From assembly GCF_001008165.2 (NCBI RefSeq), contig NZ_CP011452.2:2542001-2606000 (forward strand): a DNA stretch of 64,000 nt. Direction: 5' to 3'. The translations under genes were made by a program, and so were the position numbers. Below are positions 56,174 through 64,000 of the stretch, piece after piece. Position 1 is the stretch's first letter. The number at the start of each line of letters is the position of its first letter. The stretch is from Croceibacterium atlanticum. GTDB lineage: Bacteria > Pseudomonadota > Alphaproteobacteria > Sphingomonadales > Sphingomonadaceae. The notes below the pieces were generated by a model. That model was not told the origin of the DNA, made no database searches, and worked only from the letters and a program-made list of their open reading frames with translations.

Positions 56174-56205
56174 TTGACCTTGTAGTTACTACAAGGTGCA
56201 TAGGG
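56174..56205 (+). promoter_or_regulatory. MerR-type promoter with dyad operator
   Basis: TTGACC (56174-56179) is a good -35 box; about 19-20 bp further lies CATAGG/ATAGGG as a -10 element. Between them CCTTGTAG-TTA-CTACAAGG (56178-56196) is a perfect 19-bp dyad. The over-long spacer with an internal dyad is the hallmark of MerR-family activation, and drives the CDF gene at 56231. Confidence 0.85.
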
Positions 56206-56230
56206 CGGATTGACGCAAGGAGTCGAGTAA

Positions 56231-56848
56231 ATGGGAAAGACCTGCTGCGGCCCCGATGAGGCCGGTGCAAACAACAACGATCCGACATGGCGGCGCATTC
56301 TGTGGATCGCACTGGGCCTTAATGCAATCATGTTCGGCGTGGAGATCGTGGCAGGCATTGCTGCGGATTCGCGCGCCTTGCAGGCCGACGCGCTCGACTT
56401 TCTCGGTGATGCGGCAAACTATGCTATCAGTCTCGGTGTAGCGGGGATGGCGCTCGTCTGGCGCGCGCGTGCGGCTCTCGTAAAGGCGGCGACCATGCTG
56501 GCTTTCGGCCTGTGGGTGCTCGGCTCGGCCATCTGGGGTTTCTTTGTCGGGGCGTCGCCCGACCCGGGAACGATGGGCGCCATCGGTTCTCTTGCTCTGG
56601 CGGTAAATCTCGCCGTCGCCGCGATGCTGTTCCGGTATCGCTCGGGCGATGCGAACATGCGCTCGGTGTGGATCTGTTCGCGCAACGACGCGATCGGTAA
56701 TATCGCCGTGCTGGCGGCAGCGATTGGCGTTTTCGGCACCGGCCGTGCGTGGCCCGATCTGGTTGTGGCGAGCATCATGGCAGGACTGGCGGTGTGGGGA
56801 AGTGCCGAAGTCTCCAAACAGGCCCGTGGCGAACTGCGCTCTACCTAA
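56231..56848 (+). CDS. Short CDF-like cation transporter under MerR control
   Basis: A 205-residue transporter of the same short type as that at 51363. It begins with a Cys/Pro patch (MGKTCCGPDEAG) that could bind soft metals, then six membrane segments with DALDFLGDAANYAISLG in TM2 and WICSRNDAIGNIAVL in TM5. No C-terminal CDF domain follows. It is the first gene under the dyad promoter and precedes the FTR1-type permease by 96 bp. A role in Pb/Cd/Zn export is inferred from the MerR partner. Confidence 0.8.
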   Translation: MGKTCCGPDEAGANNNDPTWRRILWIALGLNAIMFGVEIVAGIAADSRALQADALDFLGDAANYAISLGVAGMALVWRARAALVKAATMLAFGLWVLGSAIWGFFVGASPDPGTMGAIGSLALAVNLAVAAMLFRYRSGDANMRSVWICSRNDAIGNIAVLAAAIGVFGTGRAWPDLVVASIMAGLAVWGSAEVSKQARGELRST

Positions 56849-56909
56849 ACTCCAGAATATCCCCGCGATCGGGGGTTGGAGGAAATACATTTCCGTCTAC
56901 ACCCTGCTA

Positions 56910-56926
56910 TTGCGAATTAATTGCAA
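56910..56926. promoter_or_regulatory. Possible Fur-like operator upstream of FTR1 gene
   Basis: TTGCGAATTAATTGCAA is a 17-base near-palindrome (12 of 17 positions symmetric). It lies 19 bp before the ATG of the permease gene. AT-rich dyads of this form occur at iron-regulated genes. A CCCC...GGGG hairpin at about 56,864-56,877 may end the preceding transcript. Confidence 0.35.
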
Positions 56927-56944
56927 CAGATATAGAGACCCCTC

Positions 56945-58897
56945 ATGCATCGCATCGTCTCCGCCACCGTCCATCCGGCACTGCGGCTCATTCTGCTGGC
57001 GCTTGCGCTGTGTCTGTCCGTCACCGCGAACGCGGAAGAACCCGACGTGCGAACCACCTGGCGTCTGCTCGATTATATCGCGGTCGACTACGCCTCCGCC
57101 GTTTCCGAGGGACGTGTTGCCGACGAATTCGAATATCGCGAAATGGTGGAGTTTTCCGATGTCGTGGCGCGGCAGATCGCTGCATTGCCGGATACTAAAG
57201 ACAATCAAGCACTCATCCGCCGATCGGACCAGCTGCGAGCTCTGATCGCCAATAAGGAACCCGCCGAGCGAGTTGGGCGCTTAGCGCGCGCGCTGGCAGC
57301 CTCGTTGCTGACAGCCTACCCGGTTCCGCTTGCCCCTTCGCAAGCGCCCGACCTTGACCGCGCCCGCACTCTCTTCGCGCAGAACTGCGCCTCGTGTCAC
57401 GGCGCCGCCGGAAGTGCGCCACCGGCCGCAATGCAGGCACTTGATCCCCCGCCGATCGACTTCACCGATATCGACCGGGCGCGGCAGCGCAGTGCGTTCG
57501 GGCTTTACCAGGTCATCACGCAAGGGCTGGAAGGAACGTCCATGGCCAGCTTCGCATCGCTGTCCGACGAGGATCGCTGGGCGCTTGCATTCCATGCCGG
57601 CAGCATTGCTTTTGAAGATGTGGCCAAGGGCGAGCGTATTTGGCGGGAAGATGATGGCATACGCCAGCTTGTCCCCGATCTCGAGACGCTCGCCGCGCTC
57701 ACACCGGAAAGTCTGGCCGAGCAGATCGGCGAGGACCGTGCGCTCGCCGTCATGGCCTATCTTCGCGCCAATCCCGATGCGGTGGGACAGGCAAATGACG
57801 CAGGTTCGCTCGCCTTCGTTCGCGATACGCTCGATCGCAGCCTGTCAGCTTATCGGGCTGGCAACCGAGAGGAAGCGCGGCAGCTTGCCCTGTCTGCCTA
57901 TCTCGACGGGTTTGAACCCCTGGAGGCCCTCCTGGCAACGCGCGATGGCGGTTTGATGCGGGAGGTAGAACAGGCGCTCGGGCAATTCCGGGCCGGAATA
58001 GAGTCCGGTGCGAATCCATCCGAACTACAGCAACTAAGGGCTCGCATCGATAGTCTGCTGGCAAGAGCCGAGGAAGCGTTGGCTCCTGAGGCGGCCAGCG
58101 AAATCTCGACCTTTCTCGGGGCGTTCACCATCCTGCTGCGCGAGGGGATCGAAGCACTTCTGGTTGTGATCGCCATGATCGCCTTTGTGAAAAAGTCGCA
58201 CCGCTTCGAGGTACTGCCCTATGTCCATGGCGGGTGGATCGCTGCTCTTCTTGCAGGTGTCGCCACCTGGGTCCTGGCAACCTACTTTGTGAGCATCAGC
58301 GGTGCGAGCCGCGAGATGACCGAAGGGATCGGCGCGCTGCTTGCGGCTGTCATTCTCGTATCGGTCGGGATCTGGATGCATGGCAAATCTCAGGCCGAGG
58401 AATGGCGGCGCTATATCCAGGAAAAAATGGGCAAGGCGCTTTCGCGCGGATCGGCATGGTTTCTCTTCGGTCTTGCGTTCGTGGTCGTCTATCGCGAAGC
58501 CTTCGAGACAATTCTGTTCTACGCCGCCCTATGGAATCCGCAGAGCAGCAGCGTGATACTGGCGGGCGCCTTGTCGGCAGTCGCCCTGCTGGCGCTCATT
58601 GCATGGGCCATGCTGCGCTACAGCCGCAAACTGCCGATCACCCAGTTCTTCCGCTACAGTGCTATCCTGATTGCGATCCTTGCGGTCATTCTCGCGGGCA
58701 AGGGCGTGGGCGCTTTCCAGGAGGCCGGAGTTCTTTCCGCCACTTTCATCGCCGACTTGCCGCGCCTCGCCGAACTCGGCTTCTTCCCGACTGTCGAGAC
58801 GATCGGCGCGCAATTGCTCACGCTGCTGGCCCTGATTGCCGGATTTCGCGCAAGCCGGGCTTCTTCCAATTCGCCACCGGCAAACGTTAAGGGATGA
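56945..58897 (+). CDS. Cytochrome c-FTR1 iron/lead permease
   Basis: A 650-residue fusion: signal peptide (LILLALALCLSVTANA), a helical periplasmic region, a class I cytochrome c domain (CASCHG at 148-153), a long periplasmic helical region, then a seven-helix FTR1 permease. Permease motifs are LLREGIEALLVV (about 398, REGxE) and YREAFETILF (about 516). Bacterial proteins of this make-up (PbrT-like, EfeU-like) import ferrous or ferric iron, or in pbr operons lead. Because it sits beside a MerR-controlled CDF transporter, a role in lead handling is possible. All motifs are intact. Confidence 0.9.
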   Translation: MHRIVSATVHPALRLILLALALCLSVTANAEEPDVRTTWRLLDYIAVDYASAVSEGRVADEFEYREMVEFSDVVARQIAALPDTKDNQALIRRSDQLRALIANKEPAERVGRLARALAASLLTAYPVPLAPSQAPDLDRARTLFAQNCASCHGAAGSAPPAAMQALDPPPIDFTDIDRARQRSAFGLYQVITQGLEGTSMASFASLSDEDRWALAFHAGSIAFEDVAKGERIWREDDGIRQLVPDLETLAALTPESLAEQIGEDRALAVMAYLRANPDAVGQANDAGSLAFVRDTLDRSLSAYRAGNREEARQLALSAYLDGFEPLEALLATRDGGLMREVEQALGQFRAGIESGANPSELQQLRARIDSLLARAEEALAPEAASEISTFLGAFTILLREGIEALLVVIAMIAFVKKSHRFEVLPYVHGGWIAALLAGVATWVLATYFVSISGASREMTEGIGALLAAVILVSVGIWMHGKSQAEEWRRYIQEKMGKALSRGSAWFLFGLAFVVVYREAFETILFYAALWNPQSSSVILAGALSAVALLALIAWAMLRYSRKLPITQFFRYSAILIAILAVILAGKGVGAFQEAGVLSATFIADLPRLAELGFFPTVETIGAQLLTLLALIAGFRASRASSNSPPANVKG

Positions 58898-59021
58898 GCG
58901 GTCCCGGTTACGTAGTCTCCTCGGTCCGGACGCGGGGCGGGTCTGCGAAGGAACATCCCACGTTTCAGAGCAAGCATAGAGTTCGGCCGAAAAGGAACCC
59001 TGCCGATCTGTAATATCTCGC

Positions 59022-59039
59022 TGACTGATGCGTCAGTCA
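59022..59039. promoter_or_regulatory. TetR-type operator
   Basis: TGACTGA-TGCG-TCAGTCA is a perfect palindrome, 16 bp before the regulator start codon. The TetR gene and the efflux genes run in the same direction downstream, so the regulator probably controls the whole row through this site. Confidence 0.8.
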
Positions 59040-59054
59040 TATCGAGGTGTTCAA

Positions 59055-59672
59055 ATGGCCGATGATATCGCCGGAAAATTGAAATCTGCCGCGGCCTGGC
59101 TGTTCACTCAGCACGGATTTACGGCGACCCGCGTCGCCGACATCGTCGCGAATGCGGGCGTAGCGCAGGGGACCTTTTACCTGCATTTTGAAAACAAGCC
59201 ATCGCTGTTTGTCGCGCTTATCGATGAATTCTTTGCAGGACTGATTGAGGAGACCATTGCCCGCCATCCCGGCAAGCGGCTGCAAACTGGAGAGCATCTA
59301 TCAGCCGAGGTTGAGGAGATCTGGATGACCATCATTCGGTATGGCCGCAAGCATGATATTCTGACCAGGCTGGTCTTGCGTGAGGCCTATGCGCTTCCGC
59401 CCGAGCAGCGCGCTCATATCAATCGACATTTCGAGCAAGGTGCTGACGCGCTCGCGCGGTATCTCGAAGATGCCCAACAGCTCGGCCTGGTGAAGAATCT
59501 CCCGGCGCGACTCATTGCTTGGCTTCTTGTCGGAATGATCGAGCGGGCAATGCACTACGCCGTTTTTGTCGCGCCGAACGCACCGAGCGTGTCGCTGGCA
59601 GGGCATTGCACCGAGTTCGAACTCCTGGGCCTGCTGGAACCTAGTGCCGCTAGGACCGGAGGCGAATCATGA
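59055..59672 (+). CDS. TetR-family regulator (CecR/YbiH-like)
   Basis: A 205-residue regulator starting MADDIAGKLKSAAAWLFTQ. An ATG 27 bases upstream lies in the operator and is unlikely to be the start. The HTH is FTATRVADIVANAGVAQGTFYLHFENKPSLFVAL. The ligand-binding domain has several helices (EEIWMTIIRYGRKHDILTRL). In E. coli, CecR (YbiH) controls the ybhGFSR drug and ion efflux genes, the same set that follows here. The stop overlaps the next start by ATGA (59669-59672), so it is autoregulated with the operon. Confidence 0.88.
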   Translation: MADDIAGKLKSAAAWLFTQHGFTATRVADIVANAGVAQGTFYLHFENKPSLFVALIDEFFAGLIEETIARHPGKRLQTGEHLSAEVEEIWMTIIRYGRKHDILTRLVLREAYALPPEQRAHINRHFEQGADALARYLEDAQQLGLVKNLPARLIAWLLVGMIERAMHYAVFVAPNAPSVSLAGHCTEFELLGLLEPSAARTGGES

Positions 59673-60673
59673 GATCCAAACAGAAGGTCTACATCGGCAT
59701 TGGCCTGCTCGTATTGCTAGCCGCTTCGGCAGCGACAATCTGGCTGATGCAGCCTGATCGGCATGAGCGAGAAGGTCATCTGGTACTCAATGGAAATGTC
59801 GATATTCGTCAGGTCAATCTGGCGTTCAAGGTTCCAGGCAGGATCGACCGATTGGCGTTCGATGAGGGAGATAGGGTTGAAGCTGGCGATCTTTTGGCCT
59901 CGCTTGAACCTCAGGATTATAAGAACGAGATCGCGCTTGCCGAAGCGCATGCCAGCCAACGCTCCGCAGCGCTCGCCGCTCTCGAATCGGGCAGCAGGCC
60001 GGAGGAGATCGAGCGGGCGAGAGCGCGGGTTGCAGAAGCGGAGTCCGCGCTGAGCGTTGCCCAGGCAACCCTGGACAGGGTCGAACACCTCGCCGGGAAG
60101 GGCTTTGCCTCACGGCAGACCCGGGACGAGGCGCGCTCTCAGCGCGATCGCGCGGCCGCTCAGCGGCAGGCGGCACTCGAAGAACTCTCGCTTGTCCGCG
60201 AGGGACCCCGACGCGAAGAAATCCGGCAAGGACGCGCGGCGCTTGGAGCCGAGCGAGCTGCCGCTGCACTCGCCCGGCAACGCCTAGTAGACGCGAACCT
60301 TTACGCGCCCGCTGACGGGATCATCCTGACGCGCGCACGCGAGGCTGGAGCCATCGTGGGGCCGGGCGAAACCGTATTCACACTCGCACACACCTCGCCC
60401 ATGTGGATCCGGGCCTATATCGAGGAACCCGACCTCGAGCGCGTCGAGATCGGTACCCCCGCGACAGTGTTGACCGAGGCTGGCCGCGAATTTCCCGGCC
60501 GCATTGCCTACATCTCACCGACAGCCGAGTTTACACCCAAGTCCGTTGAGACCCGCGAACAACGCACCAGCCTTGTCTACCGGGTGCGTGTGCGTACCGA
60601 AGATCAAGACGGAATCCTGAAGCAGGGCATGCCGGTCTCCGTGATCGTCCGTCCCGTCGCCCGCGGGCGTTGA
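59669..60673 (+). CDS. HlyD-family adaptor (YbhG-like)
   Basis: A 334-residue membrane-fusion protein. One N-terminal anchor (VYIGIGLLVLLAASAATIWLM) is followed by the lipoyl-like half GNVDIRQVNLAFKVPGRIDRLAFDEGDRVEAGDLLA, a long coiled coil rich in Ala, Arg, Glu and Gln, and the second half YAPADGIILTRAREAGAIVGPGETVFTLA. This matches YbhG, which links a YbhFSR ABC transporter to the outer membrane. The gene is translationally linked to the TetR gene and 3 bp from the ATPase gene. Confidence 0.9.
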   Translation: MRSKQKVYIGIGLLVLLAASAATIWLMQPDRHEREGHLVLNGNVDIRQVNLAFKVPGRIDRLAFDEGDRVEAGDLLASLEPQDYKNEIALAEAHASQRSAALAALESGSRPEEIERARARVAEAESALSVAQATLDRVEHLAGKGFASRQTRDEARSQRDRAAAQRQAALEELSLVREGPRREEIRQGRAALGAERAAAALARQRLVDANLYAPADGIILTRAREAGAIVGPGETVFTLAHTSPMWIRAYIEEPDLERVEIGTPATVLTEAGREFPGRIAYISPTAEFTPKSVETREQRTSLVYRVRVRTEDQDGILKQGMPVSVIVRPVARGR

Positions 60674-60676
60674 CGG

Positions 60677-62401
60677 GTGGTGGCCCTGGTAACCATCGAA
60701 GGCCTGACCAAACGGTTCCCCAAGCAAGCCGAACCGGCATTGCGCAGTGTTAGTACACAGATCAGATCGGGCCACATCGTCGGGCTGGTGGGGCCCGATG
60801 GCTCGGGGAAGACAACCTTCTTGCGCTTGATCGCCGGACTGCTGCGCGCCGATGAAGGCGGGATCGACGTGGGAGGTTTCGATCCCGTCGCCAACGCGAA
60901 GGAGGTGCGCGCGCGCATTGCCTATATGCCGCAACGTTTCGGCCTCTACGAGGATCTGAGCGTGGAGGAAAATCTCAAACTCTACGCAGATCTGCGCGGA
61001 CTGGTTGGATCAGCGCGCAAGGCGACATTCGAGCGGCTTCTCGATTTTACCGGCCTAGCGCCATTTACCGGCAGATTGGCAGGCGCCTTGTCGGGCGGCA
61101 TGAAGCAGAAGCTCGGGCTCGCCTGCGCTCTCGTTGTTACGCCTGAACTCCTGTTGCTGGACGAGCCAAGCGTCGGCGTAGATCCGATTTCGCGCCGTGA
61201 ACTCTGGCGAATGGTAAGCCGACTGACCGATGAAGGGATCACGGTCGTTTGGGCAACCGCCTACCTCGATGAGGCAGAGAAATGCGAGACTGTGCTCGTC
61301 TTGAGCGAGGGCGATCTCATCTTCGACGGTCGACCGACCGATCTGGCCGCGCGTGTCGCTGGCCGGGTGTTTTTGATCGAGGGCATCGAGGGCGATCGGC
61401 GCTACGTTTTGAACAGAGCACGCCAACACGAGGCTGTGATGGATGGAACAATCCAGGCCAGCCATGTCAGGCTGTTGCTCAATGAGAACGCGCGTGCCCT
61501 CTCTCTGGCTTCGATTGGCGCGGGGGATGAAGCTCGGCTGAAACCTGTCGCGCCGCGGTTCGAGGATGCGTTCATCGATCTCATTGGCGGCGGGTTTCGC
61601 GCTGAATCGCCCTTCGCCGGCGGTTCGCAGCGCAGCCACAATATAGCGATTGCCGTAGAGGCGCGCGGACTAACGCGGATGTTCGGCTCCTTCACTGCGG
61701 CTTCCGAGATCAGTTTCGATGTGCGTCGAGGTGAAGTGTTTGGGCTTATCGGACCCAATGGCGCGGGCAAGTCGACTACATTCAAAATGCTCTCCGGCCT
61801 TCTCAAGCCGACCAGCGGTGAGGCTCGTATTGCCGGTGTCGATTTGCGTACTGCCGCGAGCGAGGCACGGGCTCGTCTCGGATACATGGCGCAGAAATTT
61901 TCGCTGTATGGCGATCTCAGCACGATGCAGAATCTGCGGTTCTTCGCACGCGTTTACGGCCTTACCGGAGTGCGGCAGCGTACCATGATTGCGCGTATGA
62001 TCGAAAGCTTCGCCCTCACGGACAAGCTCGATGAAAATTCCGCCCAGCTCCCGCTTGGCTTCAAGCAGCGCCTGTCGCTCGCCTGTGCCGTCATGCACGA
62101 GCCTGACGTCCTTTTTCTCGACGAGCCGACCTCGGGTGTCGATCCGCGTACGCGCCGTGAATTCTGGGCCCATATCAACGCCATGGTCACGAACGGCGTA
62201 ACCGTCATCGTGACGACACATTTTCTCGACGAAGCGGAGTATTGCGACCGCGCCGCGCTCATATATCGCGGCCAGATGATTGCTTTGGGGACTCCCGCCG
62301 AACTCAAGGCGCAAGCGGCCTCCTCGACCATGCCCAACCCGACCTTTGAGGATGCATTCATCGCTCTCGTCGAAAAGAACGAAGCGGAGACCTCGCCATG
62401 A
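60677..62401 (+). CDS. Tandem ABC ATPase (YbhF-like)
   Basis: A 574-residue protein with two ABC nucleotide-binding domains. The first has Walker A GPDGSGKTTF, signature LSGGMKQK and Walker B LLLLDEPSVGVDP; the second has GPNGAGKSTTF, a degenerate signature-like LPLGFKQRLSL and FLDEPTSGVDPRTRREFW. The start is a GTG at 60677 or 60680. As in YbhF, the two ATPases are fused in one chain and work with two permease subunits encoded downstream. The second signature (LGFKQ) lacks the usual LSGG, a feature also common in this family. Substrates of E. coli YbhFSR include cationic drugs. Confidence 0.93.
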   Translation: MVALVTIEGLTKRFPKQAEPALRSVSTQIRSGHIVGLVGPDGSGKTTFLRLIAGLLRADEGGIDVGGFDPVANAKEVRARIAYMPQRFGLYEDLSVEENLKLYADLRGLVGSARKATFERLLDFTGLAPFTGRLAGALSGGMKQKLGLACALVVTPELLLLDEPSVGVDPISRRELWRMVSRLTDEGITVVWATAYLDEAEKCETVLVLSEGDLIFDGRPTDLAARVAGRVFLIEGIEGDRRYVLNRARQHEAVMDGTIQASHVRLLLNENARALSLASIGAGDEARLKPVAPRFEDAFIDLIGGGFRAESPFAGGSQRSHNIAIAVEARGLTRMFGSFTAASEISFDVRRGEVFGLIGPNGAGKSTTFKMLSGLLKPTSGEARIAGVDLRTAASEARARLGYMAQKFSLYGDLSTMQNLRFFARVYGLTGVRQRTMIARMIESFALTDKLDENSAQLPLGFKQRLSLACAVMHEPDVLFLDEPTSGVDPRTRREFWAHINAMVTNGVTVIVTTHFLDEAEYCDRAALIYRGQMIALGTPAELKAQAASSTMPNPTFEDAFIALVEKNEAETSP

Positions 62402-63516
62402 GTTTTTCGCGTTTCGCCGCGATCATGCGCAAGGAAACCCGGCAGGCTATCCGGGACCCGAGCACACTCATGATTGCCGGCCTATTGCCGATCATGCTGA
62501 TTTTCCTGTTCGGTTATGCGGTTTCGTTCGACCCCCGGCAGTTCTCGGTCGGCGTTGTGGTCGAACAGCCGACCGGAGAGACGGAGAGCTTTGTCGCGTC
62601 GCTGCGCAACACGCGCTATTTCGAGATTGAAACAGCGCCTGTGCGAAAGGACTTCGAAACCCTCATGGCCGCGGGCGAGCTCGATGCGATCATCATCCTG
62701 CCACAGGATTTCAGCGCAATTGCGCTCCGCGGAGAGGCGGCGCCGATCCAGATCCTGGTCGATGGGGGTGATCCAAACACAGCCGGACTGGTTGGCTCCT
62801 ATATTGAATTGCTCGTTATCAATTGGCTCGAGCAGGAATGGCTCGATCGCGGGCAACCGCCGCTCGCGCCTCTCGTCTCGATTGAGCCGCGTGTCTGGTT
62901 TAACGCCGAGATTTCGAGCCGCAACTATCTGGTCCCCGGCTCGGTGGCGATCATTCTCACCATAATCGGCGCCTTGCTCACAGCGCTTGTGGTCGCCCGC
63001 GAATGGGAGCGCGGCACAATGGAGGCCCTTCTTGCGACACCTGTCGGTCCGCTCGAACTGCTGCTGGGCAAGCTTGTGCCCTATTTCGTGCTGGGCCTCG
63101 GCTCGTTCATGCTGTCCGTGTTTGTGGCCGTGGCGTTTTTTGGTGTTCCCTTCCGCGGATCGTTTCTCGCGCTCTCGCTCGCAGCCGCACTCTTCATGCT
63201 GTGCTCGCTGGGCCAAGGACTGCTCATTTCGACGCTCACCCGCAACCAGCTTGTGGCAGCGCAGGTCGCGGTGATGCTTGCCTTTTTGCCCGCGTTCTAC
63301 TTTTCCAATTTCGTTTTTGAGCTCGACAGCATGCCACTGGCGCTCCAGCTCTTCAGCTACGCGATCCCGGCGCGCTTTCTCGTCTCTACCCTGCAGACGC
63401 AGTTTCTTGCCGGCAATGTCTGGGCGGTTCTGCTGCCCGATCTCGCTGCCCTTGCCATCTTCGCGATTGTGATCTTCGCGATCTGCGCTCTGTTCACACG
63501 CACCCGGCTCGACTGA
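62398..63516 (+). CDS. ABC-2 type permease (YbhS-like)
   Basis: A 372-residue integral membrane permease. An N-terminal helix (STLMIAGLLPIMLIFLFGYAV) is followed by a large periplasmic domain, then five helices (VAIILTIIGALLTALVV, LGLGSFMLSVFVAVAFFG, LSLAAALFMLCSLGQGLLIS, and others). The ABC-2 cytoplasmic motif REWERGTMEALLATPVGPLELLLGKLVPYF is present. It forms half of a heterodimeric exporter with the next gene. The ATG overlaps the ATPase stop by ATGA. Confidence 0.92.
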   Translation: MSFSRFAAIMRKETRQAIRDPSTLMIAGLLPIMLIFLFGYAVSFDPRQFSVGVVVEQPTGETESFVASLRNTRYFEIETAPVRKDFETLMAAGELDAIIILPQDFSAIALRGEAAPIQILVDGGDPNTAGLVGSYIELLVINWLEQEWLDRGQPPLAPLVSIEPRVWFNAEISSRNYLVPGSVAIILTIIGALLTALVVAREWERGTMEALLATPVGPLELLLGKLVPYFVLGLGSFMLSVFVAVAFFGVPFRGSFLALSLAAALFMLCSLGQGLLISTLTRNQLVAAQVAVMLAFLPAFYFSNFVFELDSMPLALQLFSYAIPARFLVSTLQTQFLAGNVWAVLLPDLAALAIFAIVIFAICALFTRTRLD

Positions 63517-63520
63517 GACC

Positions 63521-64000
63521 ATGTGGCAACGCATCTACGCCTTGATCGTGAAGGAGCTTCTGGCAAGCGCGCGCGATCCGCAAACCCGTTGGGTGGTGCT
63601 GTTTTCGCCGCCCTTTCTGCTCCTCATCTACGCCTTTGCAATTACGCAGGAAGTATCGGACGTCACCCTGGCGGTCTACAACCAGGACCACGGCAATGCC
63701 TCGGTCGAGCTTATCAGCCGCTTCGAGGGTGCCGAAGTATTCGATCAGATTATCCATTTGCGAGCAGGCGCGGATATCGCGCCGACAATCGACGCACGCC
63801 GTGCGACGCTGGTCATGCGCGTTGGCGAAGACTTCTCGCGGCGACTCGAGCGCGGCGAAAGTGCCGAGGTTCAGCTAATCCTCGATGGCCGCAGATCCAA
63901 CACCGCTCAGATCCTGCTGGGATACAGCAGCCGGATCGTCGAAACCTATAATCAGGAGCGGCTCGATCGACTGCGCGCGACGGCACCTGTGCGTCTTGTC
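63521..64000 (+). CDS. ABC-2 type permease (YbhR-like), 3' end outside window
   Basis: The first 160 codons are visible, starting ATG at 63521 (MWQRIYALIVKELLASARDPQTRW) and running off the right edge in frame. The N-terminal helix (VLFSPPFLLLIYAFAITQEVS) and the start of a periplasmic domain (DVTLAVYNQDHGNASVELISRF) match the second permease of the YbhFSR exporter. It begins 5 bp after the YbhS-like gene stop. It lacks the membrane-spanning part only because the window ends. Confidence 0.9.
   Translation, partial: MWQRIYALIVKELLASARDPQTRWVVLFSPPFLLLIYAFAITQEVSDVTLAVYNQDHGNASVELISRFEGAEVFDQIIHLRAGADIAPTIDARRATLVMRVGEDFSRRLERGESAEVQLILDGRRSNTAQILLGYSSRIVETYNQERLDRLRATAPVRLV

Overview
The window looks like a sphingomonad alphaproteobacterial chromosome, probably Erythrobacteraceae (the family is an inference). 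Positions 1-21,000 are ordinary backbone: a serine palmitoyltransferase gene beside its acyl carrier protein (sphingolipid synthesis), a DivK-type cell-cycle receiver, a DksA with a degenerate zinc site, mutS, a GluQ-type tRNA-modifying enzyme, PduO cobalamin adenosyltransferase and a malic enzyme-phosphotransacetylase fusion. The left edge holds the broken head of a gene transfer agent (GTA) cluster: the terminase gene is cut just before its Walker B region and joined, out of frame, to the tail end of the GTA gp10 gene.

From about 21,040 onward everything looks acquired, and the element runs off the right edge. Its left part carries hipBA with a clear operator, a 160-bp array of tandem hairpins, and a set of plasmid/ICE-type genes: a CHC2/Toprim-like protein, a 1,417-residue methyltransferase-helicase of the strawberry-notch type, a Phd/ParE pair, a large ParB, an ArdC-like protein, a conserved unknown and a DUF2493 protein. 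Several of these genes share a recurring 5' leader (purine-rich tract, small hairpin, then ATCAGGAG before the start). One leader is enlarged to a 158-bp hairpin.

Metal-resistance cargo sits within and after these genes. On the minus strand (40,879 to 32,040) there is one putative operon: His-rich exported protein, CzcC, CzcB, CzcA, HupE/UreJ (interrupted by an in-frame TGA), a membrane-anchored protein and a His-tailed MFS exporter, suggesting cobalt/nickel/zinc efflux. On the plus strand (43,743 to 55,619) there is DmeF, a second His-rich exported protein, a second CzcCBA, a STAS-like protein, a short CDF transporter, a CDF 3' fragment, then a ThDP enzyme (acetolactate synthase-like) overlapping an aldehyde dehydrogenase. 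Next come a MerR regulator divergent from a short CDF transporter and a cytochrome c-FTR1 permease, with a textbook MerR promoter. The window ends in a CecR/YbhGFSR-like module: TetR regulator with palindromic operator, HlyD adaptor, double ABC ATPase and two permeases, the last truncated by the edge.

No tRNA, rRNA, CRISPR array, integrase or insertion sequence was recognised. The right end of the element, its integrase and any relaxase must lie outside the window.
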